From contig CAJUBA010000005.1 of assembly GCA_910584635.1 (NCBI GenBank), positions 1 to 64,000 of the forward strand: a DNA stretch of 64,000 nucleotides. The letters run 5' to 3'. The notes beneath the pieces are model-generated. The model did not search any database, was not told where the DNA came from, and was given only the letters and a program-made list of their open reading frames with translations. The stretch comes from an uncultured Christensenella sp. (GTDB lineage Bacteria > Bacillota > Clostridia > Christensenellales > UBA3700). Shown here piece by piece: positions 52,665-61,720 of the stretch; position 1 is the stretch's first letter; each line of letters opens with the position of its first letter. The translations under genes were made by a program, and so were the position numbers.

Positions 52665-53183
52665 ATGGATTTTATGACTACGGAAAGACTTCTGGACAAA
52701 CTGGAAGAAATACTAAACAGCGGCAAAAAGCAAATGTTTTCCAATATGCGACTTGTAGACGCCAACAGTTGTCTGGCGATAGTACAGCAAATAAGAAGTC
52801 AGTTGCCCACGGAACTTTCGGAAGCGATAGTTATTCTTCGCGATTGCGATAAACTCAAAGAGAACGCCGAACACGAAGCCAACGAGATTATCAATGACGC
52901 TCATGAAAGAGCGCAAATGCTCGTATCGGAAAGCGAGATTACCAAAGAGGGCGAAAGAAAGGCGGCCGAATACGTCAACAATGCCGGACAGTTTGCAGAC
53001 AATCTTGTCGAGCAGAGTTATATTCAGGTCAACAATATGTATATAGAGGTTGAAAACGTAATGCGTCAAATGCTCGATACCGTAATGGCGAGCAGAGAGA
53101 GTTTGTTTGTGCCTGAGGGAGAGGAGCAGGACGTAGGTCAGCAAGATCCCGTCAATAGAACAAACGAACCAAGACGAGGCTGA
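52665..53183 (+). CDS. Coiled-coil protein of unknown function
   Basis: A 172-residue hydrophilic helical protein (LRDCDKLKENAEHEANEIINDAHERAQMLVSESEITKEGERKAAEYVNNAGQF) with no membrane segment or signal. The repeated Ala/Glu/Lys heptads resemble DivIVA-, ATP-synthase-b- or H-NS-like stalks. The start ATG is 2 bases after the RsmD-CoaD stop, with AAGGAG before it. Its 3' end overlaps ylbJ by 32 bases tail to tail. Such proteins often follow coaD in Clostridia; the function is unknown. Confidence 0.75.
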   Translation: MDFMTTERLLDKLEEILNSGKKQMFSNMRLVDANSCLAIVQQIRSQLPTELSEAIVILRDCDKLKENAEHEANEIINDAHERAQMLVSESEITKEGERKAAEYVNNAGQFADNLVEQSYIQVNNMYIEVENVMRQMLDTVMASRESLFVPEGEEQDVGQQDPVNRTNEPRRG

Positions 53184-54141
53184 TTAAAAAAGTTATTATA
53201 GCCTGAGTAAGTTTTGTCAAAAAATAAAACGGCGTCTTTATCTTGCAGTTTTTCAAAAAGGTGAGAGATTGAAAGGTAATCGAAAGTCCGCCGAAAGACA
53301 GTAGTCCTGCCACAAACGGCAGGATTATTTTCATATCCGCGCCTATTTGCGAAAAGGCTTGACAACCTCTCGTAATCTCGATAAAAGATATTACCGTAGC
53401 GGAAGCGACGTCCGCGGGAATTTTGAATAAAGATAAAGGTTTTTCAAGTATGTACGCCAAAGCGTCCACGAGTTTTATATCTATCGCTATATCTATTATC
53501 ATACTGAAAATCGCGATGTATCCGCCTACTATCAAGACTGAAAGAATTGACGAAGTTATGGAATTGCCGAGAAGTTTTTCATCCGTAGCGACGGCAGGCG
53601 CGGAAGAAATTCCCATCACGGTTTTGCGCCCTCTGTAAAGCAGTCCGTTGACAAGCGCGCCGAGCGCGTGGCATAAAAACAGCACGTAACCCGCTTTCGG
53701 AGAGGAGAACATAAGCGTGCCTACCGTGCCTACTACGAATAAAGGTCCCGACGTGGAAGTAAACGAGGATACTTTTTTGCAGTTTTCCACGGAGAAAGTC
53801 CCGTTTTCGTAAAAATCGCTTATCAGTTTGGCGCCTATGGGATAACCCGAAATAAGGCTCATTACAAGAATATATCCGCTTTCGCCTGGCGCGTTGTAAA
53901 GTCTTGAAATAGGTCGTCCGAGCGCTTTGCCCAAAGAGTTTGCCATGCCCAGTCCCGTAAGAAGTTTTGTAAAGAAAAAGAAGGGAAAAAGCGCGGGCGC
54001 GACGTTTTTTATAAATAGCAACATTCCGCTGAAAATACTTTCTATGTATCTTTGCGGATTTATTACCAAACACAGTATAAAAAAACAAATAATCAGAGAT
54101 AAAGGCAACGCCTTGCGCGCGTTTTTGGTCAATGTCGGCAT
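53152..54141 (-). CDS. ylbJ: YlbJ-type sporulation integral membrane protein / nucleoside-recognition family
   Basis: The 329-residue protein has about 9 membrane segments. FFFFTKLLTGLGMANSLGKALGRPISRLYNAPGESGYILVMSLISGYPIGAKLISDFYENG matches the YlbJ/nucleoside-recognition domain. YlbJ is needed for late endospore formation in B. subtilis; its biochemical role is unclear. In B. subtilis ylbJ also follows rsmD-coaD, although there on the same strand; here it points the opposite way and is 43 bases downstream of tmcAL. The presence suggests a spore-forming ancestry, not proof of sporulation. Confidence 0.88.
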   Translation of the reverse strand: MPTLTKNARKALPLSLIICFFILCLVINPQRYIESIFSGMLLFIKNVAPALFPFFFFTKLLTGLGMANSLGKALGRPISRLYNAPGESGYILVMSLISGYPIGAKLISDFYENGTFSVENCKKVSSFTSTSGPLFVVGTVGTLMFSSPKAGYVLFLCHALGALVNGLLYRGRKTVMGISSAPAVATDEKLLGNSITSSILSVLIVGGYIAIFSMIIDIAIDIKLVDALAYILEKPLSLFKIPADVASATVISFIEITRGCQAFSQIGADMKIILPFVAGLLSFGGLSITFQSLTFLKNCKIKTPFYFLTKLTQAIITFLISLVLVRLFY

Positions 54142-54184
54142 ACCAAAATATATGTTGGAAATTTTGTTTTTATGATTTGCTTGA

Positions 54185-55327
54185 TTATCTTTTGACTATT
54201 GCCATGGAAGCGCCGTTTTTTCGGCATATTGCCGAATAGAGGCTGTCCGCGGAAAGTATAAGACTGTCTTTGGGAAGGGCGGAAGATTTGACCGCAATGT
54301 CGCAATCTATAAGAGAAAGCAGGTCTTTTGAATTTTCTTCAACCGCTAAAATATTGACGTAATCTATTTTCTCTTCGCGTAATTTTTCGGCGGAGTATTT
54401 ATTGTCTAGCAAAATGTTGGCGACGGTTCTTGACAAATAAGAATCGGTATATCTTTTCGAACGGATATTTTGATAGAATTCATCTTTGTTTTTCGATAAA
54501 ATTGCGCAGTTTTTCATACGGTTTTCTATCCCTTCTTTGACTGCGTGGATAGATTTCAAATCGCGCGTAGCAACGACGTATTTTATCAAAGAAAACATCC
54601 TTTCTCCGTATTGAGAAAATTCTTCTTTATCAACGGAGAGAAGATAATCGCGCACTTGCGCGGGGACGCTTTTTTCAATATGCGCAAAATCGTTTTTTTC
54701 AAACATATCTCGTACCGCGCTTGCGGAAGAGTATATCGGAGAATAGTCTTTGTCCGAGTAGTTTGCGCCCTGACGTTTGACGTTGACGGCGGCAACGTCG
54801 CTTGAGGTCTTTTCTATCGCTTTGAGATATTCTATCGCTAAAATATTGTTGGGAGAGGAGAGTATCTTCGCGTAATCCGCAGAAGATTCTTTTAACGCGA
54901 GAGAAAAACTTTTCGCGTATCCGAAGCCCTGTTTCAAATAGGTATTCAAAGTTTTGGCGAATTCTTCGTTTTCTTTGAAGGACGCTACTTTTTTGAGCGA
55001 TTCCAAATCTTCGCTTTCGCTTCCGAAAGAAAGAATTTTTTCGCCTTTGATGGTGTTCGCTATTTTAATGGCGCCGAGCGCGAAATATTCCGCGCTTGTC
55101 AATACGTACTGCGGGGGAAGTTCTAATACCAAATCGGCTCCGTACTTTATCGCCCATTTCGCGCGCTCGTATTTGTCTGCGATTGCAAGTTCTCCGCGTT
55201 GCGTAAAATTGCCGCTCATTATACAAATAATTTTATCGCAACCCGTTTTTTCGCGCGTTTGCGCAAGATGGTATGCGTGTCCGTTTTGGAAGGGATTGTA
55301 TTCGCAGATTACGACGGCGATTTTCAT
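54185..55327 (-). CDS. tmcAL: tRNA(Met) cytidine acetate ligase TmcAL
   Basis: The 380-residue enzyme uses ATP and acetate to make N4-acetylcytidine at the wobble position of elongator tRNA-Met. Family blocks: VVICEYNPFQNGHAYHLAQTREKTG (nucleotide-binding HxGH-like), IMSGNFTQRGELAIADKYERAKWAIKYGADLVLELPPQYVLTSAEYFALGAI, LSSPNNILAIEYLKA, IYSSASAVRDMF. It corresponds to ylbM in the B. subtilis order and is divergent from pta, whose product chain makes acetate. The start is at 55327. Confidence 0.94.
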   Translation of the reverse strand: MKIAVVICEYNPFQNGHAYHLAQTREKTGCDKIICIMSGNFTQRGELAIADKYERAKWAIKYGADLVLELPPQYVLTSAEYFALGAIKIANTIKGEKILSFGSESEDLESLKKVASFKENEEFAKTLNTYLKQGFGYAKSFSLALKESSADYAKILSSPNNILAIEYLKAIEKTSSDVAAVNVKRQGANYSDKDYSPIYSSASAVRDMFEKNDFAHIEKSVPAQVRDYLLSVDKEEFSQYGERMFSLIKYVVATRDLKSIHAVKEGIENRMKNCAILSKNKDEFYQNIRSKRYTDSYLSRTVANILLDNKYSAEKLREEKIDYVNILAVEENSKDLLSLIDCDIAVKSSALPKDSLILSADSLYSAICRKNGASMAIVKR

Positions 55328-55434
55328 TATTTGACCTCAAAACTCTTTACAATTATTTTTCATAAGAGTATACTTTAACTATCATTATTATATACGACAC
55401 GCATTAAAAAATAAAGTGTTTCGGAGGAAATGAA

Positions 55435-56430
55435 ATGAGCAAAATAATCGACAGCATTATTGAAAAAGCCAAGAGATTGCAAAAGACGGTAGTTTTGGCG
55501 GAAGGAGAGGAGCCGCGTACGGTTGAAGCCGCTCAAACTATTGTAAGAAATAAAATCGCGAAAGTTGTGCTTTTGGGCGACGAGGAAAAGTTGAAGACAA
55601 TGTATCCTTACGCCGATTTCAGCGGGATAAAAATAATCAATCCGTTGACAGCGGATATTGAAGATTATGCGAATACGCTTTACGAACTCAGAAAGGCGAA
55701 AGGTATGAGCGAGGAAGACGCTCGCAAGGAGATTAGAAAATATCTTAACTTCGGCGCTATGATGATAAAAAAAGGCGACGCGGACGGTATGGTTGCCGGA
55801 GCGATAAATTCCACGGGCAACGTTTTGAGAGCGGGACTTACCATAGTCAAAACAAAACCGGGTATTAAAACTGTTTCGAGTTGTTTCCTTATGGCGTGCG
55901 AAAACACCGCTTACGACGCGCAGGACATAATGGTATTCGGAGATTGCGCGGTAAATATCAATCCTACGGCGGAGCAACTTTCGGATATCGCGATTTCTTC
56001 CACGGCTACCGCAATCAATCTTGCGGGTATAAGCGAGCCAAAGGTCGCTATGCTTTCTTTCTCGACAAAGGGAAGCGCAAAGCACGAGTTTGTAGATAAA
56101 GTCGTCGAAGCGACAAGACTGGTAAGAGAGAAGGCTCCGGAGATAGACGTTGACGGCGAGTTGCAGGTTGACGCGGCTATTATACCTTCCGTCGGCAGAT
56201 TAAAAGCGCCGGGAAGCGACGTTGCGGGCAAAGCCAACGTACTTATTTTCCCTGATTTGCAATCGGGCAATATCGGATACAAACTTACGCAAAGATTCAG
56301 CGGCGCGATTGCTATCGGACCGATTTGTCAAGGCTTTGCAAAGCCTATCAACGACCTTTCAAGAGGTTGTACGAGCGACGATATCGTAGCGGTAGTTGCT
56401 ATTACCGCGGTTCAGGCAAGTCAGAATTAA
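55435..56430 (+). CDS. pta: Phosphate acetyltransferase
   Basis: It converts acetyl-CoA and phosphate to acetyl phosphate. The 331-residue single-domain form has VVLAEGEEPRTVEAAQTIVRNK, the GDADGMVAGAINSTGNVLRAGL block, AINLAGISEPKVAMLSFSTKGSAKHEFVDKV, and ANVLIFPDLQSGNIGYKLTQRFSGAIAIGPICQGFAKPINDLSRGC near the C-terminus. GGAGGAAA precedes the ATG. ackA follows after 22 bases, so acetyl-CoA can be turned into acetate with ATP gain. Confidence 0.97.
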   Translation: MSKIIDSIIEKAKRLQKTVVLAEGEEPRTVEAAQTIVRNKIAKVVLLGDEEKLKTMYPYADFSGIKIINPLTADIEDYANTLYELRKAKGMSEEDARKEIRKYLNFGAMMIKKGDADGMVAGAINSTGNVLRAGLTIVKTKPGIKTVSSCFLMACENTAYDAQDIMVFGDCAVNINPTAEQLSDIAISSTATAINLAGISEPKVAMLSFSTKGSAKHEFVDKVVEATRLVREKAPEIDVDGELQVDAAIIPSVGRLKAPGSDVAGKANVLIFPDLQSGNIGYKLTQRFSGAIAIGPICQGFAKPINDLSRGCTSDDIVAVVAITAVQASQN

Positions 56431-56452
56431 GTATTTATATAAGGAGATTATT

Positions 56453-57655
56453 ATGAAAATATTGGTTGTAAACGCAGGGAGTTCCTCTCTAAAATATCAA
56501 CTTATAGAGATGGACAACGAAGAAGTTATATGTAAAGGCACGGTTGAGTGCATAGGTATCGAGGGTTCGAAAATCACTCATAAGGAGAACGGCAAAGAGC
56601 ATGAAATCGTAAGACCGCTTGCCAATCATACCGACGCTTTCAATCTTGTTATGCAATGCTTGACCGACGCTAAGTACGGCAGTATTTCTTCTCCGAAAGA
56701 GATAAGCGCGATCGGACACAGAGTAGTTCACTCTGGCGAAGAATTCGACCGTTCGACTTATGTAGACGCGCAAGCGTTGAAGAAATTGGAGAGCGTGGCT
56801 CATCTCGCTCCGTTGCACAACCCCGCAAGTCTTGCTTGTCTTAAATCGTGTATGTCCCTTGTGGACTGTCCCAACGTGGTAGTTTTCGACACCGCTTTCC
56901 ACAGCACAATGCCGGATATGGCAAAGTTGTACGGAATTCCTTATGAAGATTACAAGGCTTCCAAAATCAGAAAATACGGTTTCCACGGCACCTCTCATAA
57001 ATTCGTATCTCAAGAAGCGATAAAGTATCTTAACGCAAACGGTTTTGCAAGCGACAAGATAATTACTTGTCATCTCGGAAACGGTTCTTCCATTACCGCG
57101 GTTAAAGGCGGAAAGTGCGTTGACACTTCTATGGGTATGACTCCGCTCGAAGGACTTATAATGGGTACCAGAAGCGGTAACATAGATCCTGCGGCGGTGG
57201 AAATGCTCGCTAAATTCAAAAATATGTCTTTGGAAGAGATAACTATTTATCTCAACAAAAAGAGCGGATTTTTGGGAGTAAGCGGAGTAAGTTCCGACTT
57301 CCGTAAACTCTGCGAAGCAATAAACGCGGGAAACGAGAGAGCAAAACTCGCTTACGATATGTTCAATTATCAAATCCGCAAATTTATAGGCAGTTACACC
57401 GTCGCTATGGGCGGACTCGACTGTATCGTATTTACCGGCGGAATAGGCGAAAACGGTTCTTTGATAAGAAAGACTGTAACGGAAAATTTGCAATTCTTGG
57501 GCGTAAACGTAGACGCTGAAATCAATGAAAACGCTCCCAGGGGAACGATTGTCGATATAAGCGCGAAAGATTCCAAGGTAAGGACGCTTGTTATTCCTAC
57601 AAATGAGGAACTTGTTATTGCAAGAGATACCGAAGAAGTGGTAAAATCGCTTTAA
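56453..57655 (+). CDS. ackA: Acetate kinase
   Basis: It converts acetyl phosphate and ADP to acetate and ATP. The 400 residues start at the ATG 56453 (AAGGAGA ahead; the open frame upstream lies in pta). Motifs: MKILVVNAGSSSLKYQLIEM, GHRVVHSGEEF, VVFDTAFHSTMP, HLGNGSSITAVKGGKCVDTSMGMTPLEGLIMGTRSG, and FTGGIGENGSLIRK. Second gene of pta-ackA. In B. subtilis-type gene order the DUF177 gene sits before rpmF; here ackA occupies that place. Confidence 0.98.
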   Translation: MKILVVNAGSSSLKYQLIEMDNEEVICKGTVECIGIEGSKITHKENGKEHEIVRPLANHTDAFNLVMQCLTDAKYGSISSPKEISAIGHRVVHSGEEFDRSTYVDAQALKKLESVAHLAPLHNPASLACLKSCMSLVDCPNVVVFDTAFHSTMPDMAKLYGIPYEDYKASKIRKYGFHGTSHKFVSQEAIKYLNANGFASDKIITCHLGNGSSITAVKGGKCVDTSMGMTPLEGLIMGTRSGNIDPAAVEMLAKFKNMSLEEITIYLNKKSGFLGVSGVSSDFRKLCEAINAGNERAKLAYDMFNYQIRKFIGSYTVAMGGLDCIVFTGGIGENGSLIRKTVTENLQFLGVNVDAEINENAPRGTIVDISAKDSKVRTLVIPTNEELVIARDTEEVVKSL

Positions 57656-57699
57656 TATCCGTAATATGATATAAAAATACAAAACCTTTCGAATTTTGT

Positions 57700-57728
57700 T
57701 TGACAAAGGTAAAAAAATCATCTATAAT
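57700..57728 (+). promoter_or_regulatory. rpmF promoter
   Basis: TTGACA (57700-57705), 17-base spacer, perfect TATAAT (57723-57728), 45 bases before the rpmF ATG. Confidence 0.85.
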
Positions 57729-57773
57729 GCAATAGCAATTAAATTTATAAGTATAAAATGGAGGTGTTAGGCA

Positions 57774-57950
57774 ATGGCAGTACCAAAAGCGAAAACATCA
57801 AAACAAAGAAAACATACTCGTTCGGCAAACTGGAAGTTGACTGCGCCGAATCTTTCCGAATGTCCTCAATGTCATGAGTTGAAGATGAACCACAAGGCTT
57901 GTCCCAACTGCGGATATTATGACGGAAAACTCGTTGTAGAGAAGAAGTAA
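57774..57950 (+). CDS. rpmF: 50S ribosomal protein L32
   Basis: The 58-residue protein (MAVPKAKTSKQRKHTRSANW...) carries a zinc ribbon CPQCHELKMNHKACPNCGYY with four cysteines, the zinc-binding form of L32. It is small and easily missed. GGAGGTG precedes the ATG. Its place before plsX and rnc is a classical Firmicutes order, though the usual DUF177 gene is absent upstream. The 562 bases before plsX separate it from that gene. Confidence 0.96.
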   Translation: MAVPKAKTSKQRKHTRSANWKLTAPNLSECPQCHELKMNHKACPNCGYYDGKLVVEKK

Positions 57951-58011
57951 TTCTAATAGTCTAGGAAATTCGTAAATTAAGTTGCGAAGATTCCGTTAAA
58001 ACAGTAAAAAG

Positions 58012-58046
58012 AAAGCCCTAATTATTAAAAATAGGGGCTTTTTTGT
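58012..58046 (+). terminator. Terminator of rpmF
   Basis: AAAGCCCTA pairs imperfectly with TAGGGGCTTT and is followed by a long T-run (TTTTTTGTTTTTT). Confidence 0.8.
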
Positions 58047-58082
58047 TTTTTCGACCAAGCGTAAAATTTTCATTTCATTACA

Positions 58083-58310
58083 ATTTTAGTCGGACTTATT
58101 TATACGGATAATTATTAAACTAGATTCTTCGACTACGCATACGCTTCGCTCAGAATGACGGATGAATAAGTGTTACTCTGTACTATCAATGTAACATGTA
58201 GAAAGTGAAAGTTTGTTTTCTCACCCGTCATATTGAGCGGAGTGAAACGAAGTCGAAATATCTAAGTCTAATGCCGTAGGCTATCAGTGTAAAAAGAGTC
58301 CGACTAAAAT
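58083..58310. repeat. MITE-like repeat with 14-bp terminal inverted repeats (copy 1)
   Basis: ATTTTAGTCGGACT (58083-58096) and its exact complement AGTCCGACTAAAAT (58297-58310) bound a 228-bp segment with no coding potential. Inside, ACTAGATTCTTCGACTACGC...CTCAGAATGACGG and CCGTCATATTGAGCGGAGTG..GAAGTCGAAATATCTAA are inverted relatives, so the whole can fold into a long hairpin. Related copies are at 61859-62106 and 63489-63758. The motif resembles a GTCATTCTGAGCG-type intergenic repeat seen in unrelated bacteria. The last hairpin unit (to about 58344) and a short tandem (ATATCA) run at 58381-58405 complete this 562-base gap. Confidence 0.78.
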
Positions 58311-58440
58311 CGTAACGTAGTGTAGATTTTACGTTTGGTCGGAAAAGCGGTAGCGTAGTCGAAATATCTAAGTTGAATAAAATATCAATATCAATATCAA
58401 TATAAATAAACCTCCTACGATTTAGCCTATTCGGAAAGAC

Positions 58441-58469
58441 TTGCGTTTTTCTTTTAATTATATTATTAT
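58441..58469 (+). promoter_or_regulatory. Candidate plsX promoter
   Basis: TTGCGT (58441-58446), 17 bases, TATTAT (58464-58469), 44 bases upstream of the ATG. It would serve plsX and rnc. Confidence 0.55.
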
Positions 58470-58512
58470 ATATACAGTATAATATAGATATAATTTCTAA
58501 TGAGGGTAGATA

Positions 58513-59529
58513 ATGAAAATAATTCTGGATTGTTTTGGGGGAGATAATTGTCCGGGTAGCGCTATTGACGGAGCGTTGTTGGCTATTGCGGAAGATAAAA
58601 CTTTGAATGTTACGCTATGCGGCGATGAAAAAACAATAGCCGATTATTTGATAGGAAAGACTTACGATAATAGCAGATTAAGTATTTTGAACGCTTCCGA
58701 TATTATTACAAACGACGATACTCCTACTTTGGCTATCCGTAGAAAAAAAGACGCGTCTATGACGGTGGGATTAAAGACTCTTGCGCAGGAAGATTATGAC
58801 GGTTTCGTATCTTCGGGAAATACAGGAGCGTTGCTTGTCGGCGCAAGTCTTATCGTAAAACGCATTGACGGAGTGCAGAGATGTTCATTATCGCCTGTGC
58901 TTCCCACAATGATTGACGGAAAAGGAACGATACTCGTAGATAGCGGAGCCAATGTTGACTGTTCGCCCGAAATGCTAAGAGATTTTGCTTTGATGGGCAG
59001 CGCTTATATGAAAAGCGTTTGCGGAATAGAAAACCCGAAGGTAGGATTGTTGAACAACGGTACCGAAGAGGAAAAAGGCAATTCGTTGACAAAACTTGCT
59101 TATCAGATGTTGAAAGAAACCGACATAAATTTTGTAGGAAATATTGAGTCTAGAGAAATGTTCACGGGAGACGTCGATGTAATAGTAGCCGACGGATTTG
59201 CCGGTAATATTGCGCTTAAATCGGCAGAGGGCATGGGTAAGGTAATTTTCAAAATGCTAAAAAAATATATAACCGAAGGCGGATTGAGAGCCAAGTTGGG
59301 TTATCTTCTTCTAAAACCTTCTTTGAAAAAACTCAAAGGCATTATGTCAAGCGACGCGGTAGGCGGCGGAGTTTTTCTCGGCGCTAACAAAATTGTAGTT
59401 AAAGCGCACGGCGCAAGCAACGCGGTCGCGTTCAAAAACGCAATATTGAGAGCGGGCGAAATGGCGCAAGCAGGATTGATAGAAAAAATAAAAACCGCTT
59501 TGGCAAAAAACGCAGAAGATAATGTTTGA
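58513..59529 (+). CDS. plsX: Phosphate acyltransferase PlsX
   Basis: It makes acyl-phosphate from acyl-ACP for phospholipid synthesis. 338 residues: KIILDCFGGDNCPGSAIDGALLA at the N-terminus, ASDIITNDDTPTLAIRRKKDASMTVGL, GFVSSGNTGALLVGASLIV, LPTMIDGKGTILVDSGANVDC and GVFLGANKIVVKAHGASNAVAFKNAI. The rnc gene overlaps by 8 bases. Usually acpP lies between plsX and rnc; it is absent here. The start follows GAGGG. Confidence 0.96.
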   Translation: MKIILDCFGGDNCPGSAIDGALLAIAEDKTLNVTLCGDEKTIADYLIGKTYDNSRLSILNASDIITNDDTPTLAIRRKKDASMTVGLKTLAQEDYDGFVSSGNTGALLVGASLIVKRIDGVQRCSLSPVLPTMIDGKGTILVDSGANVDCSPEMLRDFALMGSAYMKSVCGIENPKVGLLNNGTEEEKGNSLTKLAYQMLKETDINFVGNIESREMFTGDVDVIVADGFAGNIALKSAEGMGKVIFKMLKKYITEGGLRAKLGYLLLKPSLKKLKGIMSSDAVGGGVFLGANKIVVKAHGASNAVAFKNAILRAGEMAQAGLIEKIKTALAKNAEDNV

Positions 59530-60166
59530 TTTACAACAACTTGAAAAATTACTCGGTTATGAGTTTAATAATAAAGATTTGTTGAAGACTGCTGTTACGC
59601 ATTCTTCCTATTCGCACATTCACGGCGGAAAAAACTATCAGAGATTGGAATTTTTAGGCGACAGTATTGTAGATTTTTTGGTTGCGGAGGAACTGGGAAG
59701 GAGATTTGCCGACGCTGACGAAGGTAGATTGACGAAAATGCGCGTCGCAGTCGTTTCGGCGCCTCCTCTTGCGAAGATAGTAGAGGAAAAAGGTTTCGAT
59801 AAGTTTTTATACATTGGGGCGGTCAACGTCGGAGAAAAAATACGTTCGGATGTATTTGAATCCATAAGCGCGGCGATTTATCTTGACGGCGGTATTGACA
59901 GCGCAAGACAATTTGTCGTAAACTCTCTTGAACCGCTGATTGCCAAAGCCGATGAAAATTGTAAAAACGATTACAAAACCGCGCTTTACGAAAAGTTTTG
60001 CGGTAAGATTATTATTTTCAAAGAAGTAGCGAAAACAGGTAAAGAACATTGTCCCGTATTTGAAGTAGAACTTTATATTGACGGACAACTCGTAGCGACA
60101 GGACGCGGAGAAACTAAAAAATCCGCGCAGCAAGCGTGCGCAAAGATAGCGTTGAGCGGAAATTAA
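59522..60166 (+). CDS. rnc: Ribonuclease III
   Basis: It cleaves double-stranded RNA (rRNA and mRNA processing). The 214-residue protein has the catalytic domain with YQRLEFLGDSIVDFLVAEELGRRF and a second metal-binding region DVFESISAAIYLDGG, then a dsRNA-binding domain (NDYKTALYEKFCGK...CPVFEVELYIDGQLVATGRGETKKSAQQACAKIAL). It begins inside the last codons of plsX. The 173 bases after it show no terminator hairpin that I trust. Confidence 0.96.
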   Translation: MFDLQQLEKLLGYEFNNKDLLKTAVTHSSYSHIHGGKNYQRLEFLGDSIVDFLVAEELGRRFADADEGRLTKMRVAVVSAPPLAKIVEEKGFDKFLYIGAVNVGEKIRSDVFESISAAIYLDGGIDSARQFVVNSLEPLIAKADENCKNDYKTALYEKFCGKIIIFKEVAKTGKEHCPVFEVELYIDGQLVATGRGETKKSAQQACAKIALSGN

Positions 60167-60372
60167 ATTTCGTTTTAGTCGTATATATAAATATTTTTTC
60201 TAAATTAGTTTATCAAAATCAAAATTAGTAGCGATTAAATATTTAATTCCAATCAAGTAATAGTCAAAAGTTTTCTATTTTAATTAAAATCTAACAAAAT
60301 TCCAAAAAAAGTGTACTTTTCCTGACTAAGTATTTTACTTTGAAATTGCTCAAAAATCGGGCGAAGAAAGTA

Positions 60373-61716
60373 ATGGAGAAGAAGTACAATACTTTCTATG
60401 CGACAGCGTTCTTGGGAATAAGCGTAACCAACTGGACGGTAATAGCATGTGTGCTGATGGGAAGCGCAGTATTGTCTTTAATCTTTATGGTAATCTCGCA
60501 GAAGAGGAGAAACAAAGCGGAAGAGGAGTTGGAAGACGCGAAGGAAGAGTATGCAAAGCATAGAGAAGAAATGATGTTTATGCGTATGAACGGCAACGGT
60601 AATATGCAAGGACAGAACTACGGATACAGCGCGCAACCTGCAGTGGGAATAGAAGATATGCGTTGCATGATAAACGACGCGGTATCTGCAATGTTGCCGA
60701 ACGTACAGCAGTACTTACCGCAACAAGCGTCTAATAATGACGAACTAGTCCAAAGACTGATAGAGCAGAACGAACAGAATGAGAAGAGAAACGACGAAAG
60801 AATAGAGAGATTCTTACAGAAATTGTCCGAGCAGAAGGTAGCGGAAAAAGAAGTTGCGGCGACAGTGGTAAATAATGACGAAGCGGTAGAAAGATTGAAT
60901 AAATCTGTAGAAGAATTAAGAAGCGTAGTAGAGAAGATAGTAGAAACGTCAAAGCAGACAGTAAAAGAAGAATGCGTAGAAAGAAGAGAAAAAGATAGAA
61001 ATTCGGATAAGATAGAAGCGTTGATAAAGACGAACGAGAGGTTGATGGAGAAGATAATAGAACTGTCGTCAAGTAAAGGAAACGATAAGCCGATAATAGT
61101 ACAGCAACCTGCGCCTCAAATAGTGGAGAAGATAGTAGAAAAACCTGTTGAGAAAGTAGTTGAAAAAGAAGTACGCGTTGAGGTTCCTGTCGAGAAGATA
61201 GTGGAGAAAGAAGTAGTCAAAGAAGTTAAGGTAGAAGTCCCTATCGAAGTGGAAAAGGTAGTAGAGAAGATAGTCGAAATACCTGCCGAAAAACCTGCTC
61301 CCAAAGCAAAGACAACCGCTCCTAGATTGACACTTGACGAGGCGTACGCAAAACTCTCCGCTAAACAGAAGAAGTTCTTCGATACGTTGAAAGAATACGC
61401 AATGAGTAAGGATAAGTGTAAAGAGAAGAAATCTACGTACTATATCTTACTGGGACAGTCATCTGTAAATCCGTTGGTAAAATTGACGATAAAGAAAGAC
61501 TGTACGGTAGCGTTATTCAAGATGGAAGACGAGTATATGAAGGACATCAGGAGGAACGCGGGAAGCGAAGGAATGAAAGTAAAGGTAAAGGAAACGGAGT
61601 TGATAGTAGGAGACAGTCAAGCGTTGGCAACAGCGAAAGAGATGGTGGACCTGCGCGAAGACCAAATTGAACGTTACAACGAATATATCAAAGAGCAACG
61701 CTCTTTGAAACGCTAG
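60373..61716 (+). CDS. 5'-truncated paralogue of the window-start membrane coiled-coil protein
   Basis: From the ATG at 60373, it has 447 residues (an in-frame TTG at 60340 adds 11). From 60361 the DNA matches 519 onward of the gene ending at 1859: over the first ~420 bases I see one mismatch, then a 14-codon length difference, few changes to about 61120, a VEK-repeat region longer by about a dozen or more codons, and more synonymous differences to the stop. The extracellular repeats, Pro/Asp linker and first hydrophobic segment are missing; the second segment (FYATAFLGISVTNWTVIACVLMGSAVLSLIFMVISQ), coiled coil and C-terminal domain (RLTLDEAYAKLSAKQKKFF) remain. No convincing promoter or ribosome site precedes it, so it may be a decaying duplicate or a donor for gene conversion. 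The function is unknown. Confidence 0.75.
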   Translation: MEKKYNTFYATAFLGISVTNWTVIACVLMGSAVLSLIFMVISQKRRNKAEEELEDAKEEYAKHREEMMFMRMNGNGNMQGQNYGYSAQPAVGIEDMRCMINDAVSAMLPNVQQYLPQQASNNDELVQRLIEQNEQNEKRNDERIERFLQKLSEQKVAEKEVAATVVNNDEAVERLNKSVEELRSVVEKIVETSKQTVKEECVERREKDRNSDKIEALIKTNERLMEKIIELSSSKGNDKPIIVQQPAPQIVEKIVEKPVEKVVEKEVRVEVPVEKIVEKEVVKEVKVEVPIEVEKVVEKIVEIPAEKPAPKAKTTAPRLTLDEAYAKLSAKQKKFFDTLKEYAMSKDKCKEKKSTYYILLGQSSVNPLVKLTIKKDCTVALFKMEDEYMKDIRRNAGSEGMKVKVKETELIVGDSQALATAKEMVDLREDQIERYNEYIKEQRSLKR

Positions 61717-61720
61717 TCCG

